Translations under genes and position numbers: made by a program
Source of the DNA: Thermomicrobium roseum DSM 5159
Lineage (GTDB): Bacteria > Chloroflexota > Chloroflexia > Thermomicrobiales > Thermomicrobiaceae
Length of the DNA: 64,000 nt
NCBI RefSeq assembly: GCF_000021685.1
Contig: NC_011959.1
Location: 1,611,705 to 1,675,704 of the forward strand
Direction: 5' to 3'
The notes under the pieces: generated by a model
The model's database searches: none
What the model saw: the letters and a program-made list of their open reading frames with translations, nothing else
What the model was told of the DNA's origin: nothing
Shown: piece by piece, positions 36,590-45,663 of the stretch
Layout of the letters: every line of letters starts with the position of its first letter
Numbering within the stretch: the stretch's first letter is position 1

Positions 36590-37160
36590 GCCGGCCCTGC
36601 CGGGCCGGCGGGTCAGGCAGCGCCTGACCCCTACCAGACGGGGGGTCGCGCATCACGGTGATGCCTCTCTCGCCGATCGGGGATGGGTCGTCCCACCTTG
36701 TCGGGGCGAGGCGGCGCCTCGCCCGACCGCGCCACTGGCGCGGCAATCGATCGTGGCCGACACGTCCCGCACGACACGCAGCGCAGACCAGCAGAGCGGC
36801 CCTCTCCACGATCGCCCGGCCGTGAACGACCGGGCTCAGTCCCCAAGCCGGCTGAAGCCGGCTGATCCACACGGCGCCCGCACCCAGCCGATCGACCCAG
36901 GCGCCTGTGCGCCTCACAGCCCCCTTCAGGGGGCTTGCGGACTGAGCCCGGGGCTTCAGCCCCGGGCGTTCGCTGCCGACCACCCCGGCAGCGAGGGTCG
37001 AGGCACCACTGCACCCCTAGGCGTCGATCGGCCGGCCCCGCGGGCCGGCGGGTCCGGCACCGCCTGCCCTCTACCGGACGCGGACGGTGGCACCGACTTC
37101 GGGCGAGTGTCCGCCGCACCGGCGATGCGCTGACCTGCCCCTGTCGGGGCGACGCGCCAG
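36590..37160. repeat. Hairpin-repeat island 5 (A-B-C-A-B)
   Basis: Type A lies at 36610 and, degenerate, at 37050. Type B lies near 36697 and (degenerate) 37145. Element C spans 36750-37010, with hairpin 1 at 36814-36835 bearing one arm mismatch and hairpin 4 at 36946-36967. Bases 36369-36589 hold only a degenerate A-like unit near 36390. Confidence 0.85.
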
Positions 37161-38162
37161 CTCGCCCACCGGGCTGGGAACCCAGGAACCGGCTGTGCGC
37201 TCTGCTCCCGCGGTACTCGGAACGGCCCAGCCGCCGGTCGTGTGGCCGCGTCCACACCATGAGGACGATCTCCCCATGGCAGAGTGCCGCCCACGATCCG
37301 GCTGGTGACGGAATCCGGAACGCGGGCGGCCGGGGCACACGGCGCCTGCCGGCGGACTGGTGCTTCACTGGCCTTCGTGACCCGCGCGCTCCGCCGCGTG
37401 GGGCGTCACCCGCTCAGCGTGCGATCGACGACAGTCTGACTTTCCGATCAGCAGCCCTACCCAGCTGATCCTGCCCGCCCTGTCTGCCGGGCAGGGGACC
37501 ACCCAAGGGGGCACGACTGGCCCCTCGGGTGAGCGGTCGGCAACAGAAGAGCGAGAGGCGCGTGACACGCCCGCGGCCATACCGGCCAGTGACCAGCGGG
37601 CCGAGCTGTCGATGGCGCGAGGGCGTTCGGCCATCCGGCTGGCGAGGCTGTCTCCGCGAGCGCGCTCGACCGTCCGACTCGGCCCGCGCAGCGGTAGGAA
37701 AACTGCCCGGTGGCCCTCGTCGCTGACCGGTCGCTGACCGCCCAGCTGGCGGGATGCACGAGGCACCCGCGACTGGTTCCGGCGCCGGGGAACTACTCCG
37801 GCACGCTTCCCTTCGGATGCGCGCCGAGCAACCGACTCCCTCGACCTCTGTGGAACCCCACTGGACGCCATCTTGCACCGGCGTGGCTGGCGCTCTCGGG
37901 ACTCGCTGGTCGTGCGCTGGCTCGGCGCCTTCGAGGAGTGGTTCGGGGGAAGCGTCGAGACTGGCACGACGTACCCGAGCGTCTCGCTCGAGTAGCTCGT
38001 GTTCGCCGGGGCAACCCGGCAGGTTCGTGTGTCCGTACAGTTGATTGGCTGGCCGCCGCGCCATGGAGTGTCCGCTGGCCGGACGGATGCACGTTACCAC
38101 TCGGCCCTGACCAGCGGTTTCCAACAGGTGTCTGACGACACCCCTGACCCCACTTTTCTCGC
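37161..38162. other. 1-kb stretch without a supported gene, between island 5 and tRNA-Ser
   Basis: Several frames are open on both strands, but none has recognisable motifs together with a good start. The clear A/B/C repeats stop at about 37.16 kb. It could contain remnants at the edge of an integrated element; I see no integrase or tRNA fragment. Confidence 0.4.
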
Positions 38163-38257
38163 TGGCGGGAAGGGTGGGATTCGAACCCACGGGGGCGAGT
38201 TTTGCTCACCCCAATCGCTTAGCAGGCGACCCCTTTCGACCTCTCAGGCACCTTCCC
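38163..38257 (-). tRNA. tRNA-Ser (anticodon GCT)
   Basis: Read on the minus strand the acceptor is GGGAAGG/CCTTCCC with discriminator G and encoded CCA (38163-38165). The anticodon loop is CTGCTAA, the variable arm is long and G-C rich, and the T-loop is TTCGAAT in a GTGGG/CCCAC stem. It reads AGC/AGU serine codons. Confidence 0.95.
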
Positions 38258-38274
38258 GTCTACGAGCACCTGGG

Positions 38275-38358
38275 CGGAGAGGGAGGGATTCGAACCCCCG
38301 AGGCTCATCGCCTTGCCGTTTTCAAGACGGCCGCCTTCAACCACTCGGCCACCTCTCC
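38275..38358 (-). tRNA. tRNA-Ser (anticodon TGA)
   Basis: On the minus strand the acceptor is GGAGAGG/CCTCTCC, the D-arm GGCCGAGTGGTTGAAGGC, the anticodon loop CTTGAAA and the variable arm long. The T-arm is GGGGG TTCGAAT CCCTC. The base after the discriminator reads CCCA, so CCA is probably added after transcription. It lies 17 bases upstream of the GCT tRNA, likely on the same transcript. Confidence 0.95.
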
Positions 38359-38411
38359 GCACAGCACGCTCAGGAGCACCAGCAATGCTCGAGCGTGAGG
38401 CTCACTGCGAG

Positions 38412-38420
38412 AGTATACCA
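38412..38420 (-). promoter_or_regulatory. Extended -10 of the tRNA-Ser pair
   Basis: On the minus strand CTGGTATACT is an extended -10 (TGN-TATACT) about 54 bases upstream of the tRNA-Ser(TGA) 5' end. No consensus -35 is seen. Confidence 0.4.
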
Positions 38421-39252
38421 GATCATCGGCGCACCCTTCCAGCAAGGCCGGAATGGTCCGGCGCAGTCGGCCAGAACCAACCGGACGCCGCCCGAACGGG
38501 CGCGAGGCGGAAGGAAGCAGGGCCGGACAACTGGCCGCGTCCGTCGCTGGAGAACGCGTTTCGGCCATCGTGGGAGCCAGGCTGGTCCGGCCGGTGAGTC
38601 CAGCTGTGGCGAGCCGGGCGCTCGTTGTGTGCACCGTGCACGGTGGGCGGCAGCAGCTCGGTCGATCGACGGTGCTCCCGCCGGCGCTCGACCGCATCGG
38701 CTCGTCGCCGCTCGAGAGCTCGTCGCCTGGGCCGTCACGCAGGTCCGAGCTTGCCAGGTCCGGAGACGGGATGGCAGTGCGCACGACCGGGTGCGCGAGC
38801 GCCTCGCGCGGTACTCCTCGGGATGTCGGCAGGATCGCTGAGGGCTCGCAACGCCGGTCGGTCAGGCGCAGGTCCAGCCGGTTCGCATCGTTTCAGTAAG
38901 AGCGATGGAGGCTCGAAACAGCGACTGCTCAGCGTATCTGCCGCGCCGGATACCCGTTGCGACCGTGTCGCTGTGGGCTGACAAGGCCGCCGGCGCCCTG
39001 GCTGCACGCCGCACGCCTCCGGTTTCGACCGCACCGGAGCGGGCAGGAAACGCTGCACGGGGACAGCTTACAGCCTCGTCGCCGATCCGCTGCAGCAGGA
39101 CCGCTGCTGCCGAGTGACCCCGGCCTTCTTTTGCCGCGCCCGAGATGGCTCGCTCGCCGCGAACGCTGCCGAACCTCCGCACTGGTCGCGCGATCGCTGC
39201 TGCTTCCGTGAGGTGGCCTGAGTGAAGCCCTTCCGCTCGACCGTTCCCGATC
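38421..39252. other. 0.8-kb stretch without a supported gene
   Basis: Between the tRNA promoter and the next protein's promoter. Frames are open but without motifs. An inverted pair CGGACGC (38482) / GCGTCCG (38537) brackets a small hairpin with GGAAGGAAGCAG; see the rejected list. Confidence 0.4.
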
Positions 39253-39281
39253 TTGACACGGCACTTTTCGCTCCGTATGAT
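39253..39281 (+). promoter_or_regulatory. Consensus-like sigma-A promoter
   Basis: TTGACA, a 17-base spacer and TATGAT, about 75 bases before the ATG at 39358 of the large secreted protein. Confidence 0.75.
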
Positions 39282-39357
39282 CGCCAGGACATTCGGTGGG
39301 TTGTGCGGGGCGCGCGTCCGCTGGGCGAGCGCCCATCCAGGGTGGGAAAGGCTCGCC

Positions 39358-41703
39358 ATGCGGATCGTGCGTCTGTTCGTTTCGGTCCTCCTGCTCTGCG
39401 CGCTCGTCGTTCCGCCTATCGCCGCTCAGGAGAGTGCGCCCGATTCGCCCCCGGTTCTGCTGTTTCCCTTCGTCCCCAATGGCGAGCACTACGGTGATAC
39501 CGGCCCCTGGTACGGCACGCTCGTCCTCCAAAATCCCGAGTCGGTTCCGCTCACCGTCGAACTCCGCACCGCGGGCGGTCAACGCCTCCGCACTGTCACG
39601 GTCGATCCCCATGCTCACGCGATCGTTCTGCCCAGCCAGCTCTTCACTGGTGCCTGCCGTCAGTACCCGGCTACCGTGCGTGTCCACGAACTCGACGGTA
39701 TCGACCGGATCCACCTCCCCACTGCTGCTTTGGCCGTCGACCGGATCGAGATCGCTGGCTTCCAAGAAGGGATCGATTTCCGCTGGCGTGCCCTCGCCGA
39801 CGAGGTCTGGATCGATTGGTCGCTCCCCGGCTGGGAGCCGACCGCCCCCTACACGGTGCTGGTCATCGACTGCCCTGATGGGCAGCCGGTCGCACTGCAT
39901 CTGGTCGCGCCCACCGATGCGCTCCAGGGCGACGCTGCCTCCTGCGTCGCGCTCACCCGCGCCATCGAGCTTTCCGCCGTGAAGGGCGCCCTTGACGACG
40001 CGGACAGTGTTCCTCTACCCAAGGGGATCGGCCCCATCACGGCGGTCGAGGTACGCTACGGACCGCGTTACTGGGCGAGTCTGGGTCTGGCTGATCCGAC
40101 TGCCCTCGATACCAGTAGTCGCTGGCAGGCCACGGTGAGCGGCGGTGCCGTCACGATCCAGTGGGGTGCAGCGTCCAACGATGACGACGGTGGGATTCCC
40201 ACCGGAGCGCGCTACTCGGTGATCGTCCACGCCCAGGAGGCCGTCTGTCGCCAGCCTCGCGTCGCCGCCATGCTGCTCCTCACCAGCGGCGCTCCAGCCA
40301 GCTCGACCGGCTCGCTGAGCGGCGCGACCATCGCCTCCAGTCTTCCTGCGGTCACTCCTGCCCGGGCCGGGGTGACGGTCGTCCCCTTCGTTCAGCGGAA
40401 CAACGGTTGGACGACCGTGCTCCACCTGGCTCACACGAGCGAGCGGAGCTGCCCAGTCCAGGTCGAGCTCTACGGACGCCGCGGTGACCTGGCCTGGTCG
40501 GGTAGTCAGACGCTCGAGAGCGGCCAGGTGTGGCATCTCGATCTGCGGACGCTCACGCTGCCGAGCGACTTCACCGGCAGTGCGTGGATCCGCAGCAGCT
40601 GCGGCCCGCTGGCCTTCGCCGACCGCCTCAAGCCCAGCCACCGACTTGCCGTGAGCACGGTCGCGGTCGATCCAGCCGAACCAGCGCGGAACCTCGTCCT
40701 CCCGCTGGTTTACGCCAACCACAGTGGCTGGAACACCGGCATCGCGCTCACCAACCTGGGGAACAGTGCGGTCACCGTCGATCTCGCCTATCGCGATGCC
40801 GCGGGGACCATCCTCCGCAGCGAGCGGCACACGCTCCGACCGCGCGAACACGAGGTGTTCTACCGGCCCGACCTCTACCCGGGCAGCCCACCGCCGGGGT
40901 TCCGGGAACTGGCAGCGCTCAGCGTCACCGCTGATGGTCCGGTCGCGCTGATCGGCGACGCGGTGAAGTACCAGGCAGGATCCGGCAAGGCGCTGACGCT
41001 GCCGGCACTGGTACCCCTCGATCCCGGCATCTCCCTGCTCTTTCCGCTCGCCACGACCGATCTGCCACCCGAGCTCGGCGACGCGACCGGACTGACGATC
41101 GCCAACGCCGCGACAGCGCCTGCTCCCACCACTGTCGAACTCTGGTCGCTGGGCGCGCCGGTCCCCATGCGTTTCGAGCTTCCCATCCCCGCCCAGGGCT
41201 TCGCCGTCCTCTATCTCCCGGAACAGATTCGCGTCACGTCCCGTTTCACCGGGACGGCCATCGTCTCGGCGGCGACTGGTCGCTTGGTCGCCAGCGGCAC
41301 ACAAGTGAACGCGACGGTGCTCGCCGATGGCGCGACCGGGACGCCGCTCGCTCCCGGCTGGTCAGTGCCGGTCCTGGGAACGAGCCTTCTCCCCACCTGG
41401 GACGCGACCGGTCCAGGACTCGACTTCGCTGCCAGTGCCGCGGGGCTTCCCAACACCCCGCTTCTCCTCGAGATCAGCGACGAGACGGCTGACCTCGATA
41501 GCGATCCGGCCTGTACCAGCCCGAGTTCGCTCCGGGTGAGCGGCACCGGAACCCTCGCGGTCTCGCTCTACACCTGTGCACTCGATCCGGTTCAGCCACC
41601 CACTGTTCGCGTGCGTCTCTGGTGGGATCGCGGTCCGCTCGTCGGCGCGCTCGATTCCGGCGACGAACTCCTGGTCGAACGAGTCGTGGCGCTGCCGCGC
41701 TGA
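39358..41703 (+). CDS. Large secreted beta-repeat protein of unknown function
   Basis: 781 residues from the ATG at 39358, chosen because the protein then begins with a signal peptide (MRIVRLFVSVLLLCALVVPPIAAQ) and because an upstream promoter overlaps the alternative start. The rest is a series of about 100-130-residue beta-sandwich-like units. They recur to motifs such as VPFVQRNNGWTTVLHLAHTS, LPLVYANHSGWNTGIALTNL and FPLATTDLPPELGDATGLTIAN, that is [hydrophobic-P-hydrophobic]-x-N-G-W-x-T-x-[IL]-x-[IL]-x-N. No catalytic motif or sortase signal is seen. It is probably an exported adhesive or structural protein; nothing firmer can be said. Confidence 0.7.
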   Translation: MRIVRLFVSVLLLCALVVPPIAAQESAPDSPPVLLFPFVPNGEHYGDTGPWYGTLVLQNPESVPLTVELRTAGGQRLRTVTVDPHAHAIVLPSQLFTGACRQYPATVRVHELDGIDRIHLPTAALAVDRIEIAGFQEGIDFRWRALADEVWIDWSLPGWEPTAPYTVLVIDCPDGQPVALHLVAPTDALQGDAASCVALTRAIELSAVKGALDDADSVPLPKGIGPITAVEVRYGPRYWASLGLADPTALDTSSRWQATVSGGAVTIQWGAASNDDDGGIPTGARYSVIVHAQEAVCRQPRVAAMLLLTSGAPASSTGSLSGATIASSLPAVTPARAGVTVVPFVQRNNGWTTVLHLAHTSERSCPVQVELYGRRGDLAWSGSQTLESGQVWHLDLRTLTLPSDFTGSAWIRSSCGPLAFADRLKPSHRLAVSTVAVDPAEPARNLVLPLVYANHSGWNTGIALTNLGNSAVTVDLAYRDAAGTILRSERHTLRPREHEVFYRPDLYPGSPPPGFRELAALSVTADGPVALIGDAVKYQAGSGKALTLPALVPLDPGISLLFPLATTDLPPELGDATGLTIANAATAPAPTTVELWSLGAPVPMRFELPIPAQGFAVLYLPEQIRVTSRFTGTAIVSAATGRLVASGTQVNATVLADGATGTPLAPGWSVPVLGTSLLPTWDATGPGLDFAASAAGLPNTPLLLEISDETADLDSDPACTSPSSLRVSGTGTLAVSLYTCALDPVQPPTVRVRLWWDRGPLVGALDSGDELLVERVVALPR

Positions 41704-41788
41704 GGGATACGCCGAAACGTGCTACACTGCAGCTCGGCTGGCAACGGCGCCAGCCGGAGTGGTCGGCGACGACGCCGCTGGGAGCACG

Positions 41789-43381
41789 ATGGCTGAACTG
41801 ATCCTCCGCGATCTCTGCCGCTGGGATCGACGCTTCGTTCTCGCTTGCCCTCCCGGCCTCTCCGAGGAGAGCGCCCTCGAGCGTCCCATCTCCTGGGCGA
41901 TCAGTGTGCGGGCTGCTCCACCATTCTTACCGCCACCGCGCGGCGACGAACTCGTCATCCTGAGCGGCCGCATCCTGCGCGAGATCCAGGCCTCCGGCCT
42001 GGCCGAGGCCGAAGACCTCCTGGACACGCTCGCCGAGGCACCGATCGCCGCCCTCGTCACCGAACCGAACCTGATCGAGGGGCCGGTCGGCTCGCTGCCG
42101 CTCCTCCTCTTTCCCGGGCCTCTCCCGCTCGATCTGGAGCCGACGCTCAACCGCTTGCTGACCGAGCAGCGGCGGGCACTCTACCGGCTTTCCACCGAAC
42201 TCACCCGCGAGCTTTCGCGCGCCGCGTTGAGTGGCGGGCTCGACGCGGTGCTCCAGGCGGCCGCTTTGGCGAGCAATCGCTCGCTCCTGCTCCAGGACAG
42301 CGAGGGTCGCCTGCTGGCCGCAGCTGGTCCGACACCAACCCCGGCTCCCCCCACCGCGCTCGCTCAGGCACGCCCGCATCCCGCGACACGCCTCCTCAGC
42401 GAGTCGCTGGGCGAGCGCTTGCTGACGGCCATCACCGCCGGAGGTCGGGTCGCCTATCTGTCGCTCCTCGCCGTGGCGGGCGAGACGACGGAGCGGGATC
42501 GCCTCGTGCTTTCGCTGCTCGCCGGCCTGTGCGCCAGCCTCTTGGCACAGGAAAGCCGCACCGCACGCCCCACTCCCTCGAGTCAACTCGTCGCCGACCT
42601 CTTGCTCGGGCGGGTCAGCGAAAGCACGCTCCCCCTCGTTGCCCAACGACTCGGCCTCGGTCCGAACCAGCCGGTGATCGTCGCGCTCCTCGCTGCCAGC
42701 GGCGAGCCAGAGGCAGCGGAACGCGTTCTCCGTCGCATCCTGGAGCCGAGCGCACGCGACCGCTCGACTCCCCTTGGGGATACCCTGGCGCTTCTCCTCA
42801 CGGAGGACGAGGCAGCGGCAGTGGAGGACAGGGCACGCAGCCTGGTACGCCCCACCTTTCCCGAACCTCCGGCTCTTCTCCCGCCCCGGTTCGCGGCTCC
42901 TTCGGTGCGGAATCAGCCAGCATGGTTCCTCGTCTTCGCGGAGCCGGTCCCTCACCTGCGCGCGGTGCCGCAAGGGCTGCGCCAGGCTCGCTTCCTGGCT
43001 GGTCTGATCCGCGAGGGAGCCCTACCTGGCCCGATCGCTCGCTTCGATGCGCTCGCCGATACCGGCCCCTTCGCCTTCCTCTATGCACTCTGGGGAGAAA
43101 ACAGAGCCACCGAACTCGCTCGCTCCCTGTTGGGCCCGCTCCTCGAGGAGGACGAGCGAGCCCAGGAACTCCTGCGCACGCTGGCAGCCTTCCTCGCCTG
43201 CGGAAGCGCTTCGGAGGTCGCCGCGCACCTCGGGATTCACCGCAATACGGTCGCCTATCGCCTGGCACAGATCAGCGAGCTGACTGGTCGCAATCTGGCC
43301 GATCCACGCGACCGGCTGCTCTTGCATCTGGCGCTCTTGCTCGTGAGCATGCCACCAGCGGAGCCGCCAGCCGCTCAGTGA
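41789..43381 (+). CDS. PucR-family transcriptional regulator
   Basis: 530 residues. The C-terminal about 60 residues are the PucR helix-turn-helix (LAAFLACGSASEVAAHLGIHRNTVAYRLAQISELTGRNLADP). Residues about 130-260 look like a GAF-type sensory region (LSGGLDAVLQAAALASNRSLLLQDSEGRLLAAAG), and the middle (about 300-450) is the CdaR/GGDEF-like domain typical of the family. PucR proteins activate purine, amino-acid or polyamine catabolism. No obvious target operon adjoins. Its 3' end overlaps by 7 bases with the convergent small gene. Confidence 0.82.
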   Translation: MAELILRDLCRWDRRFVLACPPGLSEESALERPISWAISVRAAPPFLPPPRGDELVILSGRILREIQASGLAEAEDLLDTLAEAPIAALVTEPNLIEGPVGSLPLLLFPGPLPLDLEPTLNRLLTEQRRALYRLSTELTRELSRAALSGGLDAVLQAAALASNRSLLLQDSEGRLLAAAGPTPTPAPPTALAQARPHPATRLLSESLGERLLTAITAGGRVAYLSLLAVAGETTERDRLVLSLLAGLCASLLAQESRTARPTPSSQLVADLLLGRVSESTLPLVAQRLGLGPNQPVIVALLAASGEPEAAERVLRRILEPSARDRSTPLGDTLALLLTEDEAAAVEDRARSLVRPTFPEPPALLPPRFAAPSVRNQPAWFLVFAEPVPHLRAVPQGLRQARFLAGLIREGALPGPIARFDALADTGPFAFLYALWGENRATELARSLLGPLLEEDERAQELLRTLAAFLACGSASEVAAHLGIHRNTVAYRLAQISELTGRNLADPRDRLLLHLALLLVSMPPAEPPAAQ

Positions 43382-43785
43382 GCGCGACGCCGCGGGACAC
43401 GAAAACCGAGTTCGGCGGCCGACCGGGCGAGGACGACCCGCTCCAGCGAGACGACCTGGACATCGCGTACCGGAATCCGTCGCCAGCCCAGCGGGATAGG
43501 CAGTCTGCCGACCAGGAAGGTACCGGCACCGAGCGGCACCGCATCGTCGGGCGCACTGGCATAAGCTTGTCTGGCTGATTGGGTGATCGGGCCAGGATTG
43601 CCGAGCGGGCCGGTCGGCTGCGGACCGAGTCGTTCACCCGATACGCGGCTCCCCTCGGTTGAAAAAACCGAACGAGGACGGACCTCGAGTGGGCCGAACT
43701 CGACACGCCGCACCGTGCCGAGATAGACCCCGTCGCTGGTAAAAACATCCATCCCGACGCGGATATCGCGTGCATCGAACGTCAT
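43375..43785 (-). CDS. PRC-barrel/DUF2171-like small protein
   Basis: 136 residues starting MTFDARDIRVGMDVFTSDGVYLGTVRRVEF, a small beta-barrel opening typical of PRC-barrel or DUF2171 proteins. A Pro/Gly-rich middle and a second beta segment (GAGTFLVGRLPIPLGWRRIPVRDVQVVSLERVVL) follow. These domains occur in stress and RNA-processing proteins; the function here is unknown. GGAGGCGTGGC precedes the ATG. It is divergent from the CAP-domain gene and convergent with pucR. Confidence 0.6.
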   Translation of the reverse strand: MTFDARDIRVGMDVFTSDGVYLGTVRRVEFGPLEVRPRSVFSTEGSRVSGERLGPQPTGPLGNPGPITQSARQAYASAPDDAVPLGAGTFLVGRLPIPLGWRRIPVRDVQVVSLERVVLARSAAELGFRVPRRRAH

Positions 43786-43890
43786 GCCACGCCTCCGGCG
43801 AGCCCGACCGTGACCGATGGGTCAGGACAACCATGCCCCCGTGGCGTAGTATAAGGAAGCACCGTACCGGTCGAGGGAAAGGGGATCGGG

Positions 43891-45609
43891 GTGCACAAGC
43901 AGCGTGGGGGGATTCGCCGAGTCGGGTATCGCCTGCTCCTCGTCGCGATCGTCGTCGCGAGCCTCCTCCCCAGCACGATCGCGCAGGCAGCAAGCGACGA
44001 GGCGACGCTCGCTCTGGAGCGCATCAACCACTGGCGTGCCTGGAGTGGGCTGAGTCCGCTCGTGCGCCATCCTGCATTGGACGCCGCGGCCCAGGCCCAT
44101 GCACGGTACTATTTCCTCAATGCCAGTGATCCCGATCTGGCGGGAATGGGGCTTCATCGCGAAAAGCCGGGGAAGCCCGGCTTTACTGGGGAAGACATCC
44201 TCGCCCGTGCCCAGGCCCAGGGCTACAGAGGATCAGTCAACGAGAACATCGCCTTCACTGGCTCGCTCAGCGCTGCTGCCGAGGCCTTTCTCGGCACGGT
44301 GAACCATCGCTTGCCACTCCTCGATCCGCGCTATCAGCACATCGGTTTCGGCGCGGTCAACGAGGGCAACGTGCGGATCGAGGTCGTGATGGTGGGAACG
44401 CTCGGCGACTGGACCGAGCAGGCCAGCCCGGAGTGGGTCGTCTGGCCGCTCGACGGGATGACCGGCGTACCGACCCACTTCTGGGGCGAAGCACCCAACC
44501 CGTTCCCCGAGGCCATGTATCCGATCGGTTATCCGATCACGGCCAAGTACTTCGGTCCGGGCGACGTCTCCTTTGCGCGCGGCGAGATCCGGCGTGAAGG
44601 GCAGGTCGTCCCCAGTCACTTCGCCACCGGATCGGGATGGCTCAGCCGACGCTCGGCGTTTCTCGCCGCCACGGAACCGCTGCGAGCGGGGGCGAGCTAC
44701 CAGTACGTGATCGAAGGCACTGCCGATGGTCGCCCCTTCCGGCTGACCGGTACCTTCCGGACAGCAGCACGAGCAGGCGAGGAACTGTCCCCTGGCTCAC
44801 CAGCACTCGCTCTTCCCGTTCCACCGGGCCTCGCCTCCGCCCCAGCTGTCATTCAACAACAGTGGCGCGCGACCGATGGGCCGGTCGCGAGCGGCCAGCG
44901 CGCTGGCTGGACCTTCGGCCCGGATGCCTGGGCCACTCGTTGGGAGCCCTATGCCGAGTCTCCGGGTGGGCGCCGCCAGGTCGTCTACTTCGACAAGGCG
45001 CGCCTCGAGATCACCGATCCAGGGGGCGATCCTGCTTCCCCCTGGTTCGTGACCAGCGGATTGCTCGTCAGCGAGATGGTGCTCGGTCGCGTCGCGGTCG
45101 GTCAAAACCGCTTCACAGTGCGCTCCCCGGCTCGAGTGCCGCTCGCCGGTGACCCTGCACCGCAGAACCCTGACGCCCCGACCTACGCCAGTCTGCGTCC
45201 CCACTCGTCGCTGGTATCCGGCGTGCACGCACCGAACCGGACCGGGCAGCTGATCCGCGAGGTACTGTGGCGCGACGGCACGGTCACGAGCGACGATTCC
45301 CTGGTCAGCTTCGGCGTGACCGTTGCCGCCTATGACGAGGTGACCGGCCACAACATCGCCCGGCCGTTCGTCGACTGGCTCGGCCAGCAGCCTTGGGACC
45401 CCCTGTACGTCGTCGGTCGGCCCATCGCTGATCCGTATTGGGTCCGCGTGCGGGTGAGCGGCGAACTCCGCTGGGTGCTGGTCCAGGCATTCGAACGCCG
45501 CATCCTGACCTACACGCCGGACAACGATCCCAGCTGGCGAGTGGAAATGGGCAACGTTGGCCGGCACTATTACGAGTGGCGCTACGGTACGCCGGCGCCA
45601 GCAGGGTGA
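43891..45609 (+). CDS. Secreted CAP-domain (SCP/PR1-like) protein with surface modules
   Basis: 572 residues, GTG start. The signal peptide (LLLVAIVVASLLPSTIAQA) is followed by a CAP domain at about 35-170: LERINHWRAWSGLSPLVRHPALDAAAQAHARY, NENIAFTGSLSAAAEAFL, HRLPLLDPRYQHIGFGAV. A middle beta-rich region follows. The C-terminal about 250 residues carry the Chloroflexota surface module (FVDWLGQQPWDPLYVVGRPI, then VLVQAFERRILTYTPDN and VGRHYYEWRYG). CAP proteins bind sterols/lipids or act on wall components; the bacterial role is largely unknown. A TAGTAT box lies about 50 bases upstream. Confidence 0.78.
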   Translation: MHKQRGGIRRVGYRLLLVAIVVASLLPSTIAQAASDEATLALERINHWRAWSGLSPLVRHPALDAAAQAHARYYFLNASDPDLAGMGLHREKPGKPGFTGEDILARAQAQGYRGSVNENIAFTGSLSAAAEAFLGTVNHRLPLLDPRYQHIGFGAVNEGNVRIEVVMVGTLGDWTEQASPEWVVWPLDGMTGVPTHFWGEAPNPFPEAMYPIGYPITAKYFGPGDVSFARGEIRREGQVVPSHFATGSGWLSRRSAFLAATEPLRAGASYQYVIEGTADGRPFRLTGTFRTAARAGEELSPGSPALALPVPPGLASAPAVIQQQWRATDGPVASGQRAGWTFGPDAWATRWEPYAESPGGRRQVVYFDKARLEITDPGGDPASPWFVTSGLLVSEMVLGRVAVGQNRFTVRSPARVPLAGDPAPQNPDAPTYASLRPHSSLVSGVHAPNRTGQLIREVLWRDGTVTSDDSLVSFGVTVAAYDEVTGHNIARPFVDWLGQQPWDPLYVVGRPIADPYWVRVRVSGELRWVLVQAFERRILTYTPDNDPSWRVEMGNVGRHYYEWRYGTPAPAG

Positions 45610-45663
45610 AGCAGTGTGCTCTCGTGGCCGGCATTCGGTGACGATCGAAAGGAGCGAGCAGGG

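Noticed and set aside
38163..38358. Attachment-site duplication of the tRNA-Ser 3' ends
   Set aside because: I looked for a second copy of the T-arm/acceptor sequence near 24.8-25.9 kb and around the islands and did not see one.
38460..38550. GGAAGGAAGCAG with flanking CGGACGC/GCGTCCG, resembling the SRP RNA tip
   Set aside because: The closing pairs beside GGAA do not fit (GC-GGAA-GG) and the 5' partner GTCAGG is missing, so a 4.5S RNA is not supported.
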